From CAZHGD01 sp964531735 (lineage in GTDB: Bacteria > Armatimonadota > UBA10988), in assembly GCA_964531735.1 (NCBI GenBank), contig CAZHGD010000111.1, forward strand, positions 1-25,026: 25,026 nucleotides of DNA. The letters are read 5' to 3'. Made by a program: the position numbers and the translations under genes. Below are positions 1 to 9,036 of the stretch, in pieces (the stretch's first letter is position 1; every line of letters starts with the position of its first letter). The notes below the pieces were generated by a model. That model saw only the letters and a list, made by a program, of their open reading frames with translations. It was not told the origin of the DNA and searched no databases.

Positions 1-1067
1 GGCGGTTGCAGGCCGCCGGACGGTGGCGTGGCGCGCGGATCGGGGGCCGGGCCACCGGGCTCGGGCGGGCCACCGGCCGGCGGCAGGCCGCCCGGCACCG
101 GCGGCGCACTCAAGCTGGGCCAGGTCTCCATCACCTTGCGCATCATCGGCTGGTACCAGACCACGCGCTGGTCCTCATAGAGCAGCGCCACGTGGCCCCA
201 CTTGCGCGGCGTGGCCATCGCCACCGGGGCCACCGCCGACAAGCGCGGATTGCCCGAGTACTTCGGCTTGCCGCCTTGCAGGCTGAACATGTGGACCTTG
301 GCGCCGTCGGCCAGGTACAGGTGACGGCTGTCGGAACTCAGCTCGAACACCGGCGACGCCTTGGCGCCGGTGAGCTTCACGCGCGTGAGTTTGGTGCCGC
401 CGACGGGCATGGTCAGGGGCGGCCGGTCGCCGGCGGCCACCACGGTCAGGCCGTCGGGCGTGAAGCGCGCGGTGGGAATCGGCTTGTCGGACAGGCGCTC
501 TACGGCGAACTGGCGCAGGCTGTCGTCGGTGCGCCCGAGCCAGAGCGCCGAGCGGGTGGCCACCGCGAGGTAGCGATCCTGCGGCCCGACGGCCAAGTCG
601 AGGTCGATGGGTTTGAGCCCGGCGGCGGGAATGACGCGGCGGCGCTGCAAGGTGGCCAGGTCGAGCACGGCGATGCCGTCGGGCGCGGTGACGTAGACGG
701 CATGGCCGCCCCAGGCCAGGCGCAGGTCGCGGGCCTCGGTGGCCACGTCGAGTGGCGCGGCGGTGACCTGGTCGCGGCCATAGTCCCAGGTCTCGACCAC
801 CAGTGGCCCTTCGGTGGTACCAGGTGCGCCGGTGCGCCGCAGCACGGCCAGCAGGGGCGCCGTGCGGGCCAGGTCGATGGAAACGAGCCTGCCCTCGAAG
901 CGCCGGCGGCCGCGGATATGGCCGGGCGTATCGAAGATGACCACCTCACCCTCGGGCATGGCCAGCGCGGTGTCGGTGCCGTTGTTGCCGCACGCCAGGC
1001 GGCGAACCGCGTGGCTGGGCAGCGCGGCCAGCAGGCACAGGGCCAGGGCAGTCAGGTTACGTCGCAT
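1..1067 (-). CDS. Exported beta-propeller-like protein, 3' end beyond window
   Basis: The frame is open from an ATG at 1067 to the left edge (355 codons visible, no stop), so the C-terminus is missing. Residues 1-20 look like a Sec signal peptide: RR near the start, a Leu/Ala-rich core, then a likely cleavage after PSHA. The mature part has repeating blade-like stretches such as TPDGLTVVAAGD, SSDSRHLYLADG and DRYLAVATRS, the pattern of YncE/WD-type propellers, but no catalytic motif is visible. The last visible ~40 residues are a Pro/Gly-rich low-complexity tail, possibly a linker to a further domain outside the window. A weak Shine-Dalgarno (GGTGAG) precedes the start. It is divergent from groES. 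Function is not recognised; propeller assignment is inference from repeat pattern only. Base composition matches its neighbours. Confidence 0.75.
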   Translation of the reverse strand, partial: MRRNLTALALCLLAALPSHAVRRLACGNNGTDTALAMPEGEVVIFDTPGHIRGRRRFEGRLVSIDLARTAPLLAVLRRTGAPGTTEGPLVVETWDYGRDQVTAAPLDVATEARDLRLAWGGHAVYVTAPDGIAVLDLATLQRRRVIPAAGLKPIDLDLAVGPQDRYLAVATRSALWLGRTDDSLRQFAVERLSDKPIPTARFTPDGLTVVAAGDRPPLTMPVGGTKLTRVKLTGAKASPVFELSSDSRHLYLADGAKVHMFSLQGGKPKYSGNPRLSAVAPVAMATPRKWGHVALLYEDQRVVWYQPMMRKVMETWPSLSAPPVPGGLPPAGGPPEPGGPAPDPRATPPSGGLQP

Positions 1068-1160
1068 GGGCGGTCTCACCGGTGGTCCAGGTGGCTATTC
1101 GCCGCGCCGCGGCGACACCCTCTCGGCCAGAATTCCGCTGCTCGACGGCGCTGCCGGCCC

Positions 1161-1201
1161 GTTACACCTGCTTTACACCCGTTTGACACCCGGGTGACAC
1201 C
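1161..1201 (+). promoter_or_regulatory. Four 11-bp-period direct repeats upstream of groES
   Basis: Four copies of KTKACACC start at 1161 (GTTACACC), 1172 (TTTACACC), 1183 (TTGACACC) and 1194 (GTGACACC), an exact 11-bp period with variable 3-bp spacers. The third copy contains a perfect -35 hexamer (TTGACA). Direct repeats of 6-8 bp with 11-bp periodicity are the classic binding layout of OmpR/PhoB-family winged-helix response regulators (PhoB, Bacillus PhoP, Streptomyces PhoP). Assignment to such a regulator is inference. No CIRCE or HAIR heat-shock operator is seen here. The array lies in the divergent spacer and could also act on the leftward gene starting at 1067. Confidence 0.6.
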
Positions 1202-1214
1202 TCGCTTCTACGCT
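1183..1214 (+). promoter_or_regulatory. Putative groES-groEL promoter
   Basis: A perfect TTGACA lies at 1183-1188. The -10 is poor: TTCTAC at 1206-1211 has a 17-bp spacer but few consensus matches, while TACGCT at 1209-1214 has the conserved TA...T but a 20-bp spacer. A weak -10 with a repeat array over the -35 would fit an activator-dependent promoter. Transcription would begin near 1218-1221, leaving a leader of about 60 nt. Confidence 0.4.
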
Positions 1215-1226
1215 ACCGGCAGAAGC

Positions 1227-1260
1227 TTTGGAGCCCCGGAACCAAGACCCAGGGGCCAAA
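1227..1260 (+). promoter_or_regulatory. Hairpin in the groES leader
   Basis: TTTGG at 1227-1231 pairs with CCAAA at 1256-1260, and CCCC at 1234-1237 pairs with GGGG at 1252-1255. This gives a 9-bp stem with a 2-nt bulge (AG, 1232-1233) and a 14-nt loop. It ends 7 nt before the Shine-Dalgarno (AGGAGG, 1268-1273), so it does not mask the ribosome site. A role in mRNA stability or initiation is possible but unproven. Confidence 0.4.
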
Positions 1261-1282
1261 AGGGCACAGGAGGCCGAACACC

Positions 1283-1570
1283 ATGAGTCTGAGGCCGCTC
1301 GACGACCGTGTGATCGTCAAGGTCGACGCAGAGGCGGAGCAGATCGAAGGCGGCATCGTCCTTCCCGAGTCGGCGCAGAAGAAGCCGCAAGAGGGGACAG
1401 TGCTGGCCGTCGGTCCCGGCAAGCTGACCGACAAGGGTGAGCGCCAGCCGGTCGACGTGAAGGTCGGTGACAAGGTCATTTTCGCCAAGTACGGTGGGAC
1501 CGAGGTCAAGCTCGGCGACGATGAAGTCCTGATTCTGCGGGCGGACGACATCCTCGCGGTGCGCGCCTGA
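1283..1570 (+). CDS. groES: Co-chaperonin GroES (Cpn10)
   Basis: This 95-residue protein is full length for Cpn10. It forms the heptameric lid of the GroEL cage in the cytoplasm. It starts with the family signature (LRPLDDRVIVK), has the mobile-loop region GGIVLPESAQKKPQEG at residues 23-38 with the hydrophobic IVL tripeptide that docks on GroEL, the GPG turn of the roof region near residue 44, and the C-terminal strand VGDKVIFAKYGGTEV. The ATG at 1283 is preceded by a perfect AGGAGG (1268-1273) at 9-nt spacing, which fixes the start. groEL follows 21 bp later, so the two are one operon, probably under the repeat array at 1161-1201. Confidence 0.98.
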   Translation: MSLRPLDDRVIVKVDAEAEQIEGGIVLPESAQKKPQEGTVLAVGPGKLTDKGERQPVDVKVGDKVIFAKYGGTEVKLGDDEVLILRADDILAVRA

Positions 1571-1591
1571 GAGGTCTGAGGAAGGTTCGAT

Positions 1592-3208
<1,617 letters not shown>

Positions 3209-3231
3209 TCTCGTCCGCTGTACGCAGTCCG

Positions 3232-3265
3232 CAACCCGCCCGTGGCTTCGGCCGCGGGCGGGTTG
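3232..3265 (+). terminator. groESL terminator hairpin with UUCG loop
   Basis: An 11-bp perfect stem pairs 3232-3242 with 3255-3265. It extends through a U-G pair and GGC/GCC to a UUCG tetraloop (3247-3250), about 15 bp in all. It begins 24 bp after the groEL stop. Only short T runs follow (TTGTGCTTTGG), so the U-tract is weak. The UUCG cap and stem length favour intrinsic termination. Confidence 0.75.
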
Positions 3266-3288
3266 TGCTTTGGGGGGAGCCGGGGCAC

Positions 3289-3387
3289 CTCACCCCCGGC
3301 CCCTCTCCGCCCGCGGAGAGGGGAGCCGGCTCCCAGGAGATCCACTCACTCCGCCGCGCCGCGGGCGGGGCGCGGGCTGGGGGTGAG
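3289..3387. repeat. Nested palindromic intergenic repeat
   Basis: The outer arms CTCACCCCCGGCCC (3289-3302) and GGGCTGGGGGTGAG (3374-3387) are complementary except for one G-T pair. Inside are a second inverted pair, CCCCTCTCC (3300-3308) with GGAGAGGGG (3315-3323), and a perfect 14-bp palindrome at 3321-3334. Read rightward in one frame it encodes LTPGPSP, a peptide I know as a common spurious translation of dispersed REP/MITE-like repeats in high-GC bacteria. Only this copy is in the window, so dispersed status is inferred from that knowledge. Confidence 0.6.
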
Positions 3388-3449
3388 CTGGCGGCGCGAC
3401 TGGCCGCCTCATCCTCACGCCCGGCGACCGGCCCGTTTGAAGGCCCTGC

Positions 3450-3477
3450 TATACTGCTGGAGCCGGAGGAACCGATG
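3450..3477 (+). promoter_or_regulatory. -10 element and ribosome site of the large hydrolase
   Basis: TATACT at 3450-3455 matches five of six -10 consensus bases. No convincing -35 lies 16-18 bp upstream (ACCGGC or similar). GGAGGA at 3465-3470 sits 4 nt before the ATG at 3475 and decides the start. If the -10 is real the leader is only about 13 nt. Confidence 0.4.
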
Positions 3478-6400
3478 CCCGTGGTCTGTCTGCTCTATGC
3501 GCTGCTGACCGCCGTACCGGTCGTGCCCTGGTCCGATTTGGAGGCGGCGGTGCCGCTGCACGCCGGCGGCGAAGGCGTCCAGACCGGTTCGACGGCCGCG
3601 CTCGACGGTGCGCGCTCGCACAGCGGCAAACAGGCCGTCAAGGTCCACTACCGCTTCGTGGCCAAGCCACCAGGGCGCCAGTACTTCGGCTTCGGCGCCG
3701 ACCTGCTCATCCCGATGCGCGTCTCGCGCTTCGCCGTGTGGGTCCTTGGCGATGGGTCGAAGCTGCCGGTGAACCTGCGCCTGTGCGACCGCAGCGGAGA
3801 GACGCACCAGTTCAACCTGGGCCGCCTCGACTTCGTCGGTTGGCGGCAGATGACCTGCGCCATCACCGACGGCGGCCTGGCTTGGGGCGGCGACCAGAAC
3901 CGCCGGCTCGATCCGCCGTTGCGCCTGGAACTGCTGCTGGTGGACAGCAGCGGTGGCCCGGGCGAGAGCGACGTGTGGTTCGACGACCTGATCTATCAGC
4001 CCGAGGTCGTCGAGTCGCCGCCGTGGGCCGAGAGCATCTCGTTGCCAGCGGTGCTGACTGTGGGTGGTGAGCAGATGCGGCCGGAGTGGCGGGTGGCACG
4101 CCAGGACTCGTCGCGCTGCCAGGTAACCTACCAGTTCGACGACGCGGGCGAGCGCCAGCACCTCGACCTCGCGATTGGCGCCCGGCTGCCAGCGGCAGAG
4201 GCGCTCGCTGTCGATGTGGATTCCGACGGCCAAGGCCAAGTGCTGCGCTTTCAGTTGCTGGACGCCGGCGGCGAGACGCATCAGGTCACCTGGGGGCCGC
4301 TACTCTGGCGGGGCCGGCTGCGCTGTGAGGTGCCCGTCACGGCCGGTGAGCACTGGGGCGGCGACAACAACGGCAAGCTCGACCTGCCGCTGAAGCTCCA
4401 GGCCATCGTCATCGATCGCGGCCGGCCCGCTAGCGGCACCATCGGACTGGCCAACCTCGCCGCGACGCCCGCGCGCGGGCCGGCTTCGCTGCGGCGGGTG
4501 AGCCTCGAGACCTGCGACGGTGCCGCGCCGTCGGTCGGCGGTGACCATGTGCAGCCCGGGTCGCGGATCGTGGCCGATGGGTCCGCCAAGCACGAGGGCC
4601 ACGGCTCCTGGCGGCTCGACTACGACTTCGCCCAGATCCCCGGCCTGCAGTACCTGGAGGTGCCGCTGCACCGTCCGCTGGGCCCGCACCCACGGCCGTT
4701 GCGCTTCTGGTTCAGGGGCGACGGCACCAGACAGCCGCTCCGCCTGCGCTGCGCCGACTCCAGTGGCGAGGTGCACCAGTACAACCTGGGCGATGCCAGC
4801 AACACGGACTGGCGCGAGGTCGTCTGCGACTTCGCCGTGCCGCACGGGCAGTGGGGTGGCGACCAGAACGGCAAGCTCGACGGACTGGTGACGTTGCAGT
4901 CGCTGCTCCTGGATGCCAGTGTGCGCCCGTCGAAAGGCAGCGTCTGGTTCGCACAGGTCACCGGCGAGGCGGTGCTCCGCGCCGCCGATATGGTGGTGCC
5001 GAAGCTCTGGATGGCCGACGATCGCTGGGTCCGTCAGGCAGGCAAGCCGGTCAGCTTCCGGCTGACCTGGCAGGACCTGCGCGATGGCCCCGACAGCCCG
5101 CAACTGCTCACGCGGGCGCATGTCCGGGCCGCTGGGTCGCGTGAGGTGTCATCCCTCGTGGACTTCGCGCCGACATCGCCAGGCGGCGGGTTCACGGTGC
5201 CCAACATCGCCCGCGCGGCCGGCCTGTACGAGGTGACCCTCATCTGGAGGGTGGAAGATGACTACGGCCATCAGACTGCAACCTACGCGGTGCTGCCCGA
5301 CATGCCCGAAGTCAACCTGCCGACCAACCCGTTCGGCGCTTGCCTCCACTTCGAGCAGGGCAAGGGCAAGCTGCCCGACACCTACGACCTGCTGCGCCTG
5401 GGCGGCTCGCGGTGGTCGCGTGATGAGTACTCGTGGGGCGTGGTCGAACGGCGACGCGGCGAGTACACCTTCCCCGAGCGCAACGACACCTACCTGCGCG
5501 CCGCCCGCCAGCGCGGCATCGAGCCGCTGATCATCCTGGACTACGGCAACCGCCTCTACGACGGCGGCAACTCGCCGGCCAGCGACGAGGCGCAGGACGC
5601 GTTCGCCAAGTACGCCTACGCCATGGTCAGCCGCTACAAGGACGTCTGCCGCCATTGGGAGGTGTACAACGAGCCGAACATCAGCTTCTGGAAGCCGAAG
5701 CCCGACCCGGTGGCCTATGCGCGGCTGCTGAAGAAGACCTACGCGGCCTGCAAGCAGGCCGACCCGGACTGTGTGGTGGTCGGCATCTGCACCGCCGGCA
5801 CCGACTTGCGCTACATCGAGGCCGTGCTGAAGGCCGGTGGCGGGCCGTTCATGGACGCGCTGAGCGTCCACCCCTACCGCTACCCGCGCAGCCCGGAGTC
5901 CAGCGGCTTCGTGGCCGAACTGCAGAAGTGCCACGACCTGATGGCCCAGTACGGTATCGGCGACAAGCCCATCTGGATCACCGAGATCGGTTGGCCGAAC
6001 CACCAGACCGCCGGTGGCAGCAGCGAGGAGCACACCGCCAACTGCCTGGTGCGGATGGTGGCGCTGGCGCGGTCGCTGCCGTATCTGGGGCCGATCATCT
6101 GGTACGACTTCCAGGATGATGGCTGGGACCCGAGCTACAACGAGGCCAACTTCGGCCTGATCCGCCCGGACTTCGCGCCGAAGCGCCCGTACCTGGCGGC
6201 GGCGATGATGAGCCGCGTCTTGGCCGGCAAGCGCTTCGCGCGGACCATGGCCACGGAGGCGCCGGTCTACGCGCAGGAGTACGCCGGCCAGGGCGGCGAG
6301 CGGACGCTGGTACTGTGGAGCACGCCCACTGAAGCCGAGATCGCCGTGACGGTCGACGCGCCCGAAGTCGAGCTGTCCGATGTGACCGGCCGAGTCGAGC

Positions 6401-7653
6401 CGCGGTTGCTCAAGGGCGGGCGGCTCAACCTGACCCTCGGCGAAGCGCCGGTGTTCCTTACCGGGCAGTTCACGCGCGCCACGCTGCTGCCGGCGCCGCT
6501 GAGCGTGTCGGCCGAGCCGACCTGGCCGGGGCGGCAGGTGGCCCTGCGCTGCCGGCTGACCAACTGGGCCGATCAGGCGCGTACCGCCGCGCTGACCGCC
6601 GTGGTTCCGGCCGGCTGGACGGCGGCGCCGGTGGCGGCTGAGCTGCCGGCGGGCGGCCAGACGACGGCCAGCCTGTCGGTGAGCGTTCCGGCCGCGGCGG
6701 CGCCGGGCGACTACGAGGTGACGGTGCAGGACGGCGAGCGCCGGGCGGTCGTCACCGTGACCGTGCAGCCGTCGATGGTGCTGAGCCTGGTGCCGCAGTG
6801 GCGCGCGGGTCAGTGGGCCGTTGGCGCCATCGTGCGCAACACCACCGACGCGCCGCTGGCGGGCGTCCGGGTGGCGGCCGAGGACGCGCCGCCGGTGGCC
6901 GTGCCCACGCTGGCCGCCGGCGCCCAGGCTGAGATCGACACGCCGGCGGTGCCGCCGCGGGCGCAGCCGGCGGAGGTGGTGCCGCTGAGAGTCACCAGCG
7001 AGCATGGTGACGAGCGGCTGGCGCAGGTGGTGCGGACCAACTTCTGGCCCTGTCGGCGCTTGCCGGCGGTGCCGGTCGACGGCGACCTGACGGAGTGGTC
7101 CGACGTGCCGGCGGTCGCGCTGACCGACTGGCAGACGCCCGAAGGCGTGGCGCCCAAGGCGGCGGGCGACCTCAGCGCTCAGGTGCGGGTGGCGCACACT
7201 GCCGCGGGCTTGGCGCTGGCGATCGAGGTGCGTGATGACCACCATCTCGCGGTGGACCCGCCGGAGGACGGCTGGCAGGGCGATGGCGTGCAGTTCGCCA
7301 TCGACCCGTTGCCCGATGCGCGCGGCGCCGACGAGCCCTACTGCGAGATCGGCCTCACGCTGGGCGCCAAAGGCCCGCTGGCCTATCGCTTCACGCCCGA
7401 GCCGAAACTGCTGCCGGCCGCTACCGTGGCCATCGTGCGGCGCGGCGACCAGACCGTCTACGAGGCCCTGGTGCCCTGGCGCGCGTTGGGCCTGCCGGCC
7501 GTGCCGAGCAGCGGCCGCCGGCTCGGCTTTGGTGCGCTGGTCAACGAGAACGACGGCACCGGCCGGCAAGGCTGGTTGCAGGTGTTCAGCGGCATCGGCT
7601 GGAGCAAGCAGCCGAGCGAGCTCGGCGTCCTGGTGCTGACCCCCGGGGCGTGA
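3475..7653 (+). CDS. Secreted multi-modular clan GH-A glycoside hydrolase
   Basis: This 1392-residue exported protein probably cleaves a plant or microbial polysaccharide. In order it has: a short signal peptide (~1-24); three tandem beta-rich modules (~45-500), each with GE-T/V-HQ and later WGGD-Q/N-N-x-x-LD (Trp137, Trp294, Trp460); an Ig-like stretch (~510-615); a TIM-barrel domain (~620-920) with proton donor Glu733 in VYNEPN and nucleophile Glu837 in WITEIGWP; a beta-sandwich; a NEW3-like domain (~1005-1100); a further Ig-like stretch; and a CBM9-like domain from PVDGDLTEW (~1199) to the end. The Asn-Glu/Glu pair is diagnostic of clan GH-A; resemblance to GH39/GH5 is only suggestive and substrate is unknown. 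The frame continues upstream to 3265, but that part is the palindromic repeat, and GGAGGA before 3475 sets the start. Confidence 0.9.
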   Translation: MPVVCLLYALLTAVPVVPWSDLEAAVPLHAGGEGVQTGSTAALDGARSHSGKQAVKVHYRFVAKPPGRQYFGFGADLLIPMRVSRFAVWVLGDGSKLPVNLRLCDRSGETHQFNLGRLDFVGWRQMTCAITDGGLAWGGDQNRRLDPPLRLELLLVDSSGGPGESDVWFDDLIYQPEVVESPPWAESISLPAVLTVGGEQMRPEWRVARQDSSRCQVTYQFDDAGERQHLDLAIGARLPAAEALAVDVDSDGQGQVLRFQLLDAGGETHQVTWGPLLWRGRLRCEVPVTAGEHWGGDNNGKLDLPLKLQAIVIDRGRPASGTIGLANLAATPARGPASLRRVSLETCDGAAPSVGGDHVQPGSRIVADGSAKHEGHGSWRLDYDFAQIPGLQYLEVPLHRPLGPHPRPLRFWFRGDGTRQPLRLRCADSSGEVHQYNLGDASNTDWREVVCDFAVPHGQWGGDQNGKLDGLVTLQSLLLDASVRPSKGSVWFAQVTGEAVLRAADMVVPKLWMADDRWVRQAGKPVSFRLTWQDLRDGPDSPQLLTRAHVRAAGSREVSSLVDFAPTSPGGGFTVPNIARAAGLYEVTLIWRVEDDYGHQTATYAVLPDMPEVNLPTNPFGACLHFEQGKGKLPDTYDLLRLGGSRWSRDEYSWGVVERRRGEYTFPERNDTYLRAARQRGIEPLIILDYGNRLYDGGNSPASDEAQDAFAKYAYAMVSRYKDVCRHWEVYNEPNISFWKPKPDPVAYARLLKKTYAACKQADPDCVVVGICTAGTDLRYIEAVLKAGGGPFMDALSVHPYRYPRSPESSGFVAELQKCHDLMAQYGIGDKPIWITEIGWPNHQTAGGSSEEHTANCLVRMVALARSLPYLGPIIWYDFQDDGWDPSYNEANFGLIRPDFAPKRPYLAAAMMSRVLAGKRFARTMATEAPVYAQEYAGQGGERTLVLWSTPTEAEIAVTVDAPEVELSDVTGRVEPRLLKGGRLNLTLGEAPVFLTGQFTRATLLPAPLSVSAEPTWPGRQVALRCRLTNWADQARTAALTAVVPAGWTAAPVAAELPAGGQTTASLSVSVPAAAAPGDYEVTVQDGERRAVVTVTVQPSMVLSLVPQWRAGQWAVGAIVRNTTDAPLAGVRVAAEDAPPVAVPTLAAGAQAEIDTPAVPPRAQPAEVVPLRVTSEHGDERLAQVVRTNFWPCRRLPAVPVDGDLTEWSDVPAVALTDWQTPEGVAPKAAGDLSAQVRVAHTAAGLALAIEVRDDHHLAVDPPEDGWQGDGVQFAIDPLPDARGADEPYCEIGLTLGAKGPLAYRFTPEPKLLPAATVAIVRRGDQTVYEALVPWRALGLPAVPSSGRRLGFGALVNENDGTGRQGWLQVFSGIGWSKQPSELGVLVLTPGA

Positions 7654-7982
7654 GTGGCCGGGTCTGCTTCCGGATTGCCGGGCGCGGCTGGGCGCACCAC
7701 CGCGGCCCGCGACTCCCTCGCTACGGCGCACAGTCGCCGATCAGCGCCGACGACGAGCGGGCGTTGCTTGGCCCCCCTTGACGCACTCATCGGCTGGCGC
7801 CGCAGGGAGCCGCATCCCGCTGGGGCCCGCGGGCGCAGAGAGGGTCGGGCCGGAGGTGGTGAGCGGCGAACCGCACGGCTCACTCGCCTGGAAGCACACC
7901 CGAGCGGCCGCCGCCTGTTTACCATCTGCCGTTGCCATGCCACAATGGAGGCACCCAGAGCCGGACGGTTGGAGTCCTGACG
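7654..7982. other. 329-bp spacer between the hydrolase and larE
   Basis: No ORF here is supported: the small frames present are Arg/Ala/Gly-rich and overlap in conflicting directions. I see no good terminator after the hydrolase stop. The right end holds the probable larE promoter (7918-7946) and ribosome site (GGAG at 7971-7974). A short GC-rich palindromic patch (GGGGCCCGCGGGC) lies near 7822-7834. Nothing else is evident. Confidence 0.5.
7918..7946 (+). promoter_or_regulatory. Putative larE promoter
   Basis: TTTACC (7918-7923) and CACAAT (7941-7946) are separated by 17 bp, each matching four of six consensus bases. Transcription would start near 7953, giving a leader of about 30 nt to the TTG at 7983. 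Confidence 0.45.
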
Positions 7983-8852
7983 TTGAGCATTGCCCTGAGC
8001 CCTGACCTTGAAGCCCGCTTCCAAGCCGTGCGCGCCGATCTGGCCGCTCTCGGCAGCGTGATGGTGGCCTACTCCGGCGGTGTGGACAGCACGCTGCTGG
8101 CCGCCGTGGCCCACGATGTGTTGGGCGACCGGGCCGTGGCCGTCACGGCGGACTCGCCGAGCATCCCGCGGCGCGAGCTGCGCGAGGCGGTGGCGCTGGC
8201 CGAGCAGATCGGCATCGCGCACCGCATCGTGACCACCAACGAGCTGGACAACCCCGAGTACGCGGCCAATCCGGCCAACCGCTGCTACTTCTGCAAGCAC
8301 GAGCTATTCGAAGTGCTGGACCAACTGGCGGCGGCCGATGGCTGCCAGCACATCGTCTATGGCGCCATTGTCGACGATCTGGGTGACCATCGGCCGGGCA
8401 TGCAGGCAGCGCGCGAGCACCGCATTCACTACCCGTTGGCGGCGGCCGGACTCAGCAAGGACGATGTGCGCCGGCTCAGCGAGCACTACGGCTTGCCGAC
8501 GGTCGATAAACCGAGTTTCGCCTGTCTGGCCTCGCGCATCCCGTACGGACAGGCGGTGACTGCCGCGAAGCTGCAACAGGTGGAACTGGCCGAGGACCTG
8601 CTGGCCGAACTCGGGTTCCGGCAGTTCCGGGTGCGGCACCATGGTGACCTGGCGCGGATCGAGGTGCCGGCCGAGGAGCTGCCGCACCTGGTCGAGCCGG
8701 CGCGGCGCGAGCGGATCACCGCGCGGCTCAACGAGTTGGGATTCACCTTCGTGACCGTCGACCTGCAAGGGTTCCGCAGCGGCAGCATGAACGCCATGCT
8801 GACGGCCGAGCAGCGGCTCATCCCCTTGGCGGCGCTCACCGAGCAGCCCTAG
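7983..8852 (+). CDS. larE: ATP-dependent sacrificial sulfur transferase LarE
   Basis: This 289-residue PP-loop enzyme adenylylates P2CMN and inserts sulfur to make the pincer nucleotide used in the Ni cofactor of lactate racemase and relatives. Residues ~26-36 hold the PP-loop SGGVDST (Ser31). NRCYFCKHELF and the block PSFACLASRIPYG follow; Cys181 in ACLASR aligns with the sacrificial cysteine (Cys176) of the Lactobacillus enzyme. The C-terminal DLQGFRSGSMN is typical. Length is close to the ~275 of known LarE. I chose TTG 7983 because GGAG at 7971-7974 lies 8 nt upstream; a TTG at 7932 in the same frame lies inside the promoter. larA, larB and larC are not in the window, so the target racemase or epimerase is elsewhere or the role differs. 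No operon partner. Confidence 0.92.
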   Translation: MSIALSPDLEARFQAVRADLAALGSVMVAYSGGVDSTLLAAVAHDVLGDRAVAVTADSPSIPRRELREAVALAEQIGIAHRIVTTNELDNPEYAANPANRCYFCKHELFEVLDQLAAADGCQHIVYGAIVDDLGDHRPGMQAAREHRIHYPLAAAGLSKDDVRRLSEHYGLPTVDKPSFACLASRIPYGQAVTAAKLQQVELAEDLLAELGFRQFRVRHHGDLARIEVPAEELPHLVEPARRERITARLNELGFTFVTVDLQGFRSGSMNAMLTAEQRLIPLAALTEQP

Positions 8853-8900
8853 CAACGCTGTTCGCCCCGTCGACTGTTCCCGATTCACCCCATCTTTATC

Positions 8901-8928
8901 TTGCAACGGTCTTGCGGACGGCTATAAT
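8901..8928 (+). promoter_or_regulatory. hppA promoter
   Basis: A perfect TATAAT at 8923-8928 lies 16 bp after TTGCAA (8901-8906, four of six consensus bases). It is 132 bp before the hppA start, predicting transcription from about 8935 and a leader of about 125 nt. It lies outside larE, so hppA has its own transcript. Confidence 0.7.
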
Positions 8929-8937
8929 GGGGGCTTG

Positions 8938-9036
8938 GCTTGGAGAATCGGAGACCGATCCCCTCCAAGCGCGGGTGGTGGCGTGCCGTACTGGCCCGCT
9001 CAAGCCCGGCTGACACGTACTGGTTGTCCACTGGGC
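8938..9036 (+). promoter_or_regulatory. Structured three-hairpin 5' leader of hppA
   Basis: Three consecutive hairpins can be drawn by eye. P1: GCTTGGAG (8938-8945) with CTCCAAGC (8963-8970), and inside it ATCGG (8947-8951) with CCGAT (8955-8959). P2: GCGGG (8971-8975) with CCCGC (8995-8999). P3: GCCCGG (9004-9009) with CTGGGC (9031-9036), then GACA (9012-9015) with TGTC (9025-9028). The octamer CGTACTGG occurs in the P2 loop (8987-8994) and in the P3 loop (9016-9023). The ribosome site follows directly. It matches no riboswitch consensus I know; cis-regulatory function is inference. Confidence 0.45.

Noticed and set aside
1068..1282. CIRCE (TTAGCACTC-N9-GAGTGCTAA) or HspR HAIR operator upstream of groES
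   Set aside because: Neither motif is present in either orientation.
6..1286. Long rightward open frame of 426 codons
   Set aside because: It is antisense to the exported protein at 1-1067, is His/Arg/Gly-rich with no domain, and runs across the groES promoter; it is a GC-bias shadow.
3265..3474. N-terminal extension of the large hydrolase
   Set aside because: The 70 extra codons translate the palindromic repeat, and a good ribosome site and signal peptide begin at 3475.
5149..7731. Leftward open frame of 860 codons within the hydrolase gene
   Set aside because: Its product is an Arg/His/Gln-rich low-complexity sequence; the rightward frame has clear catalytic and binding domains.
7741..7980. 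Small ORFs between the hydrolase and larE
   Set aside because: Arg/Ala-rich frames on both strands with no ribosome sites or domain content.
7932..7982. Earlier TTG start for larE
   Set aside because: It lies in the promoter region, lacks a ribosome site, and adds residues absent from the family.
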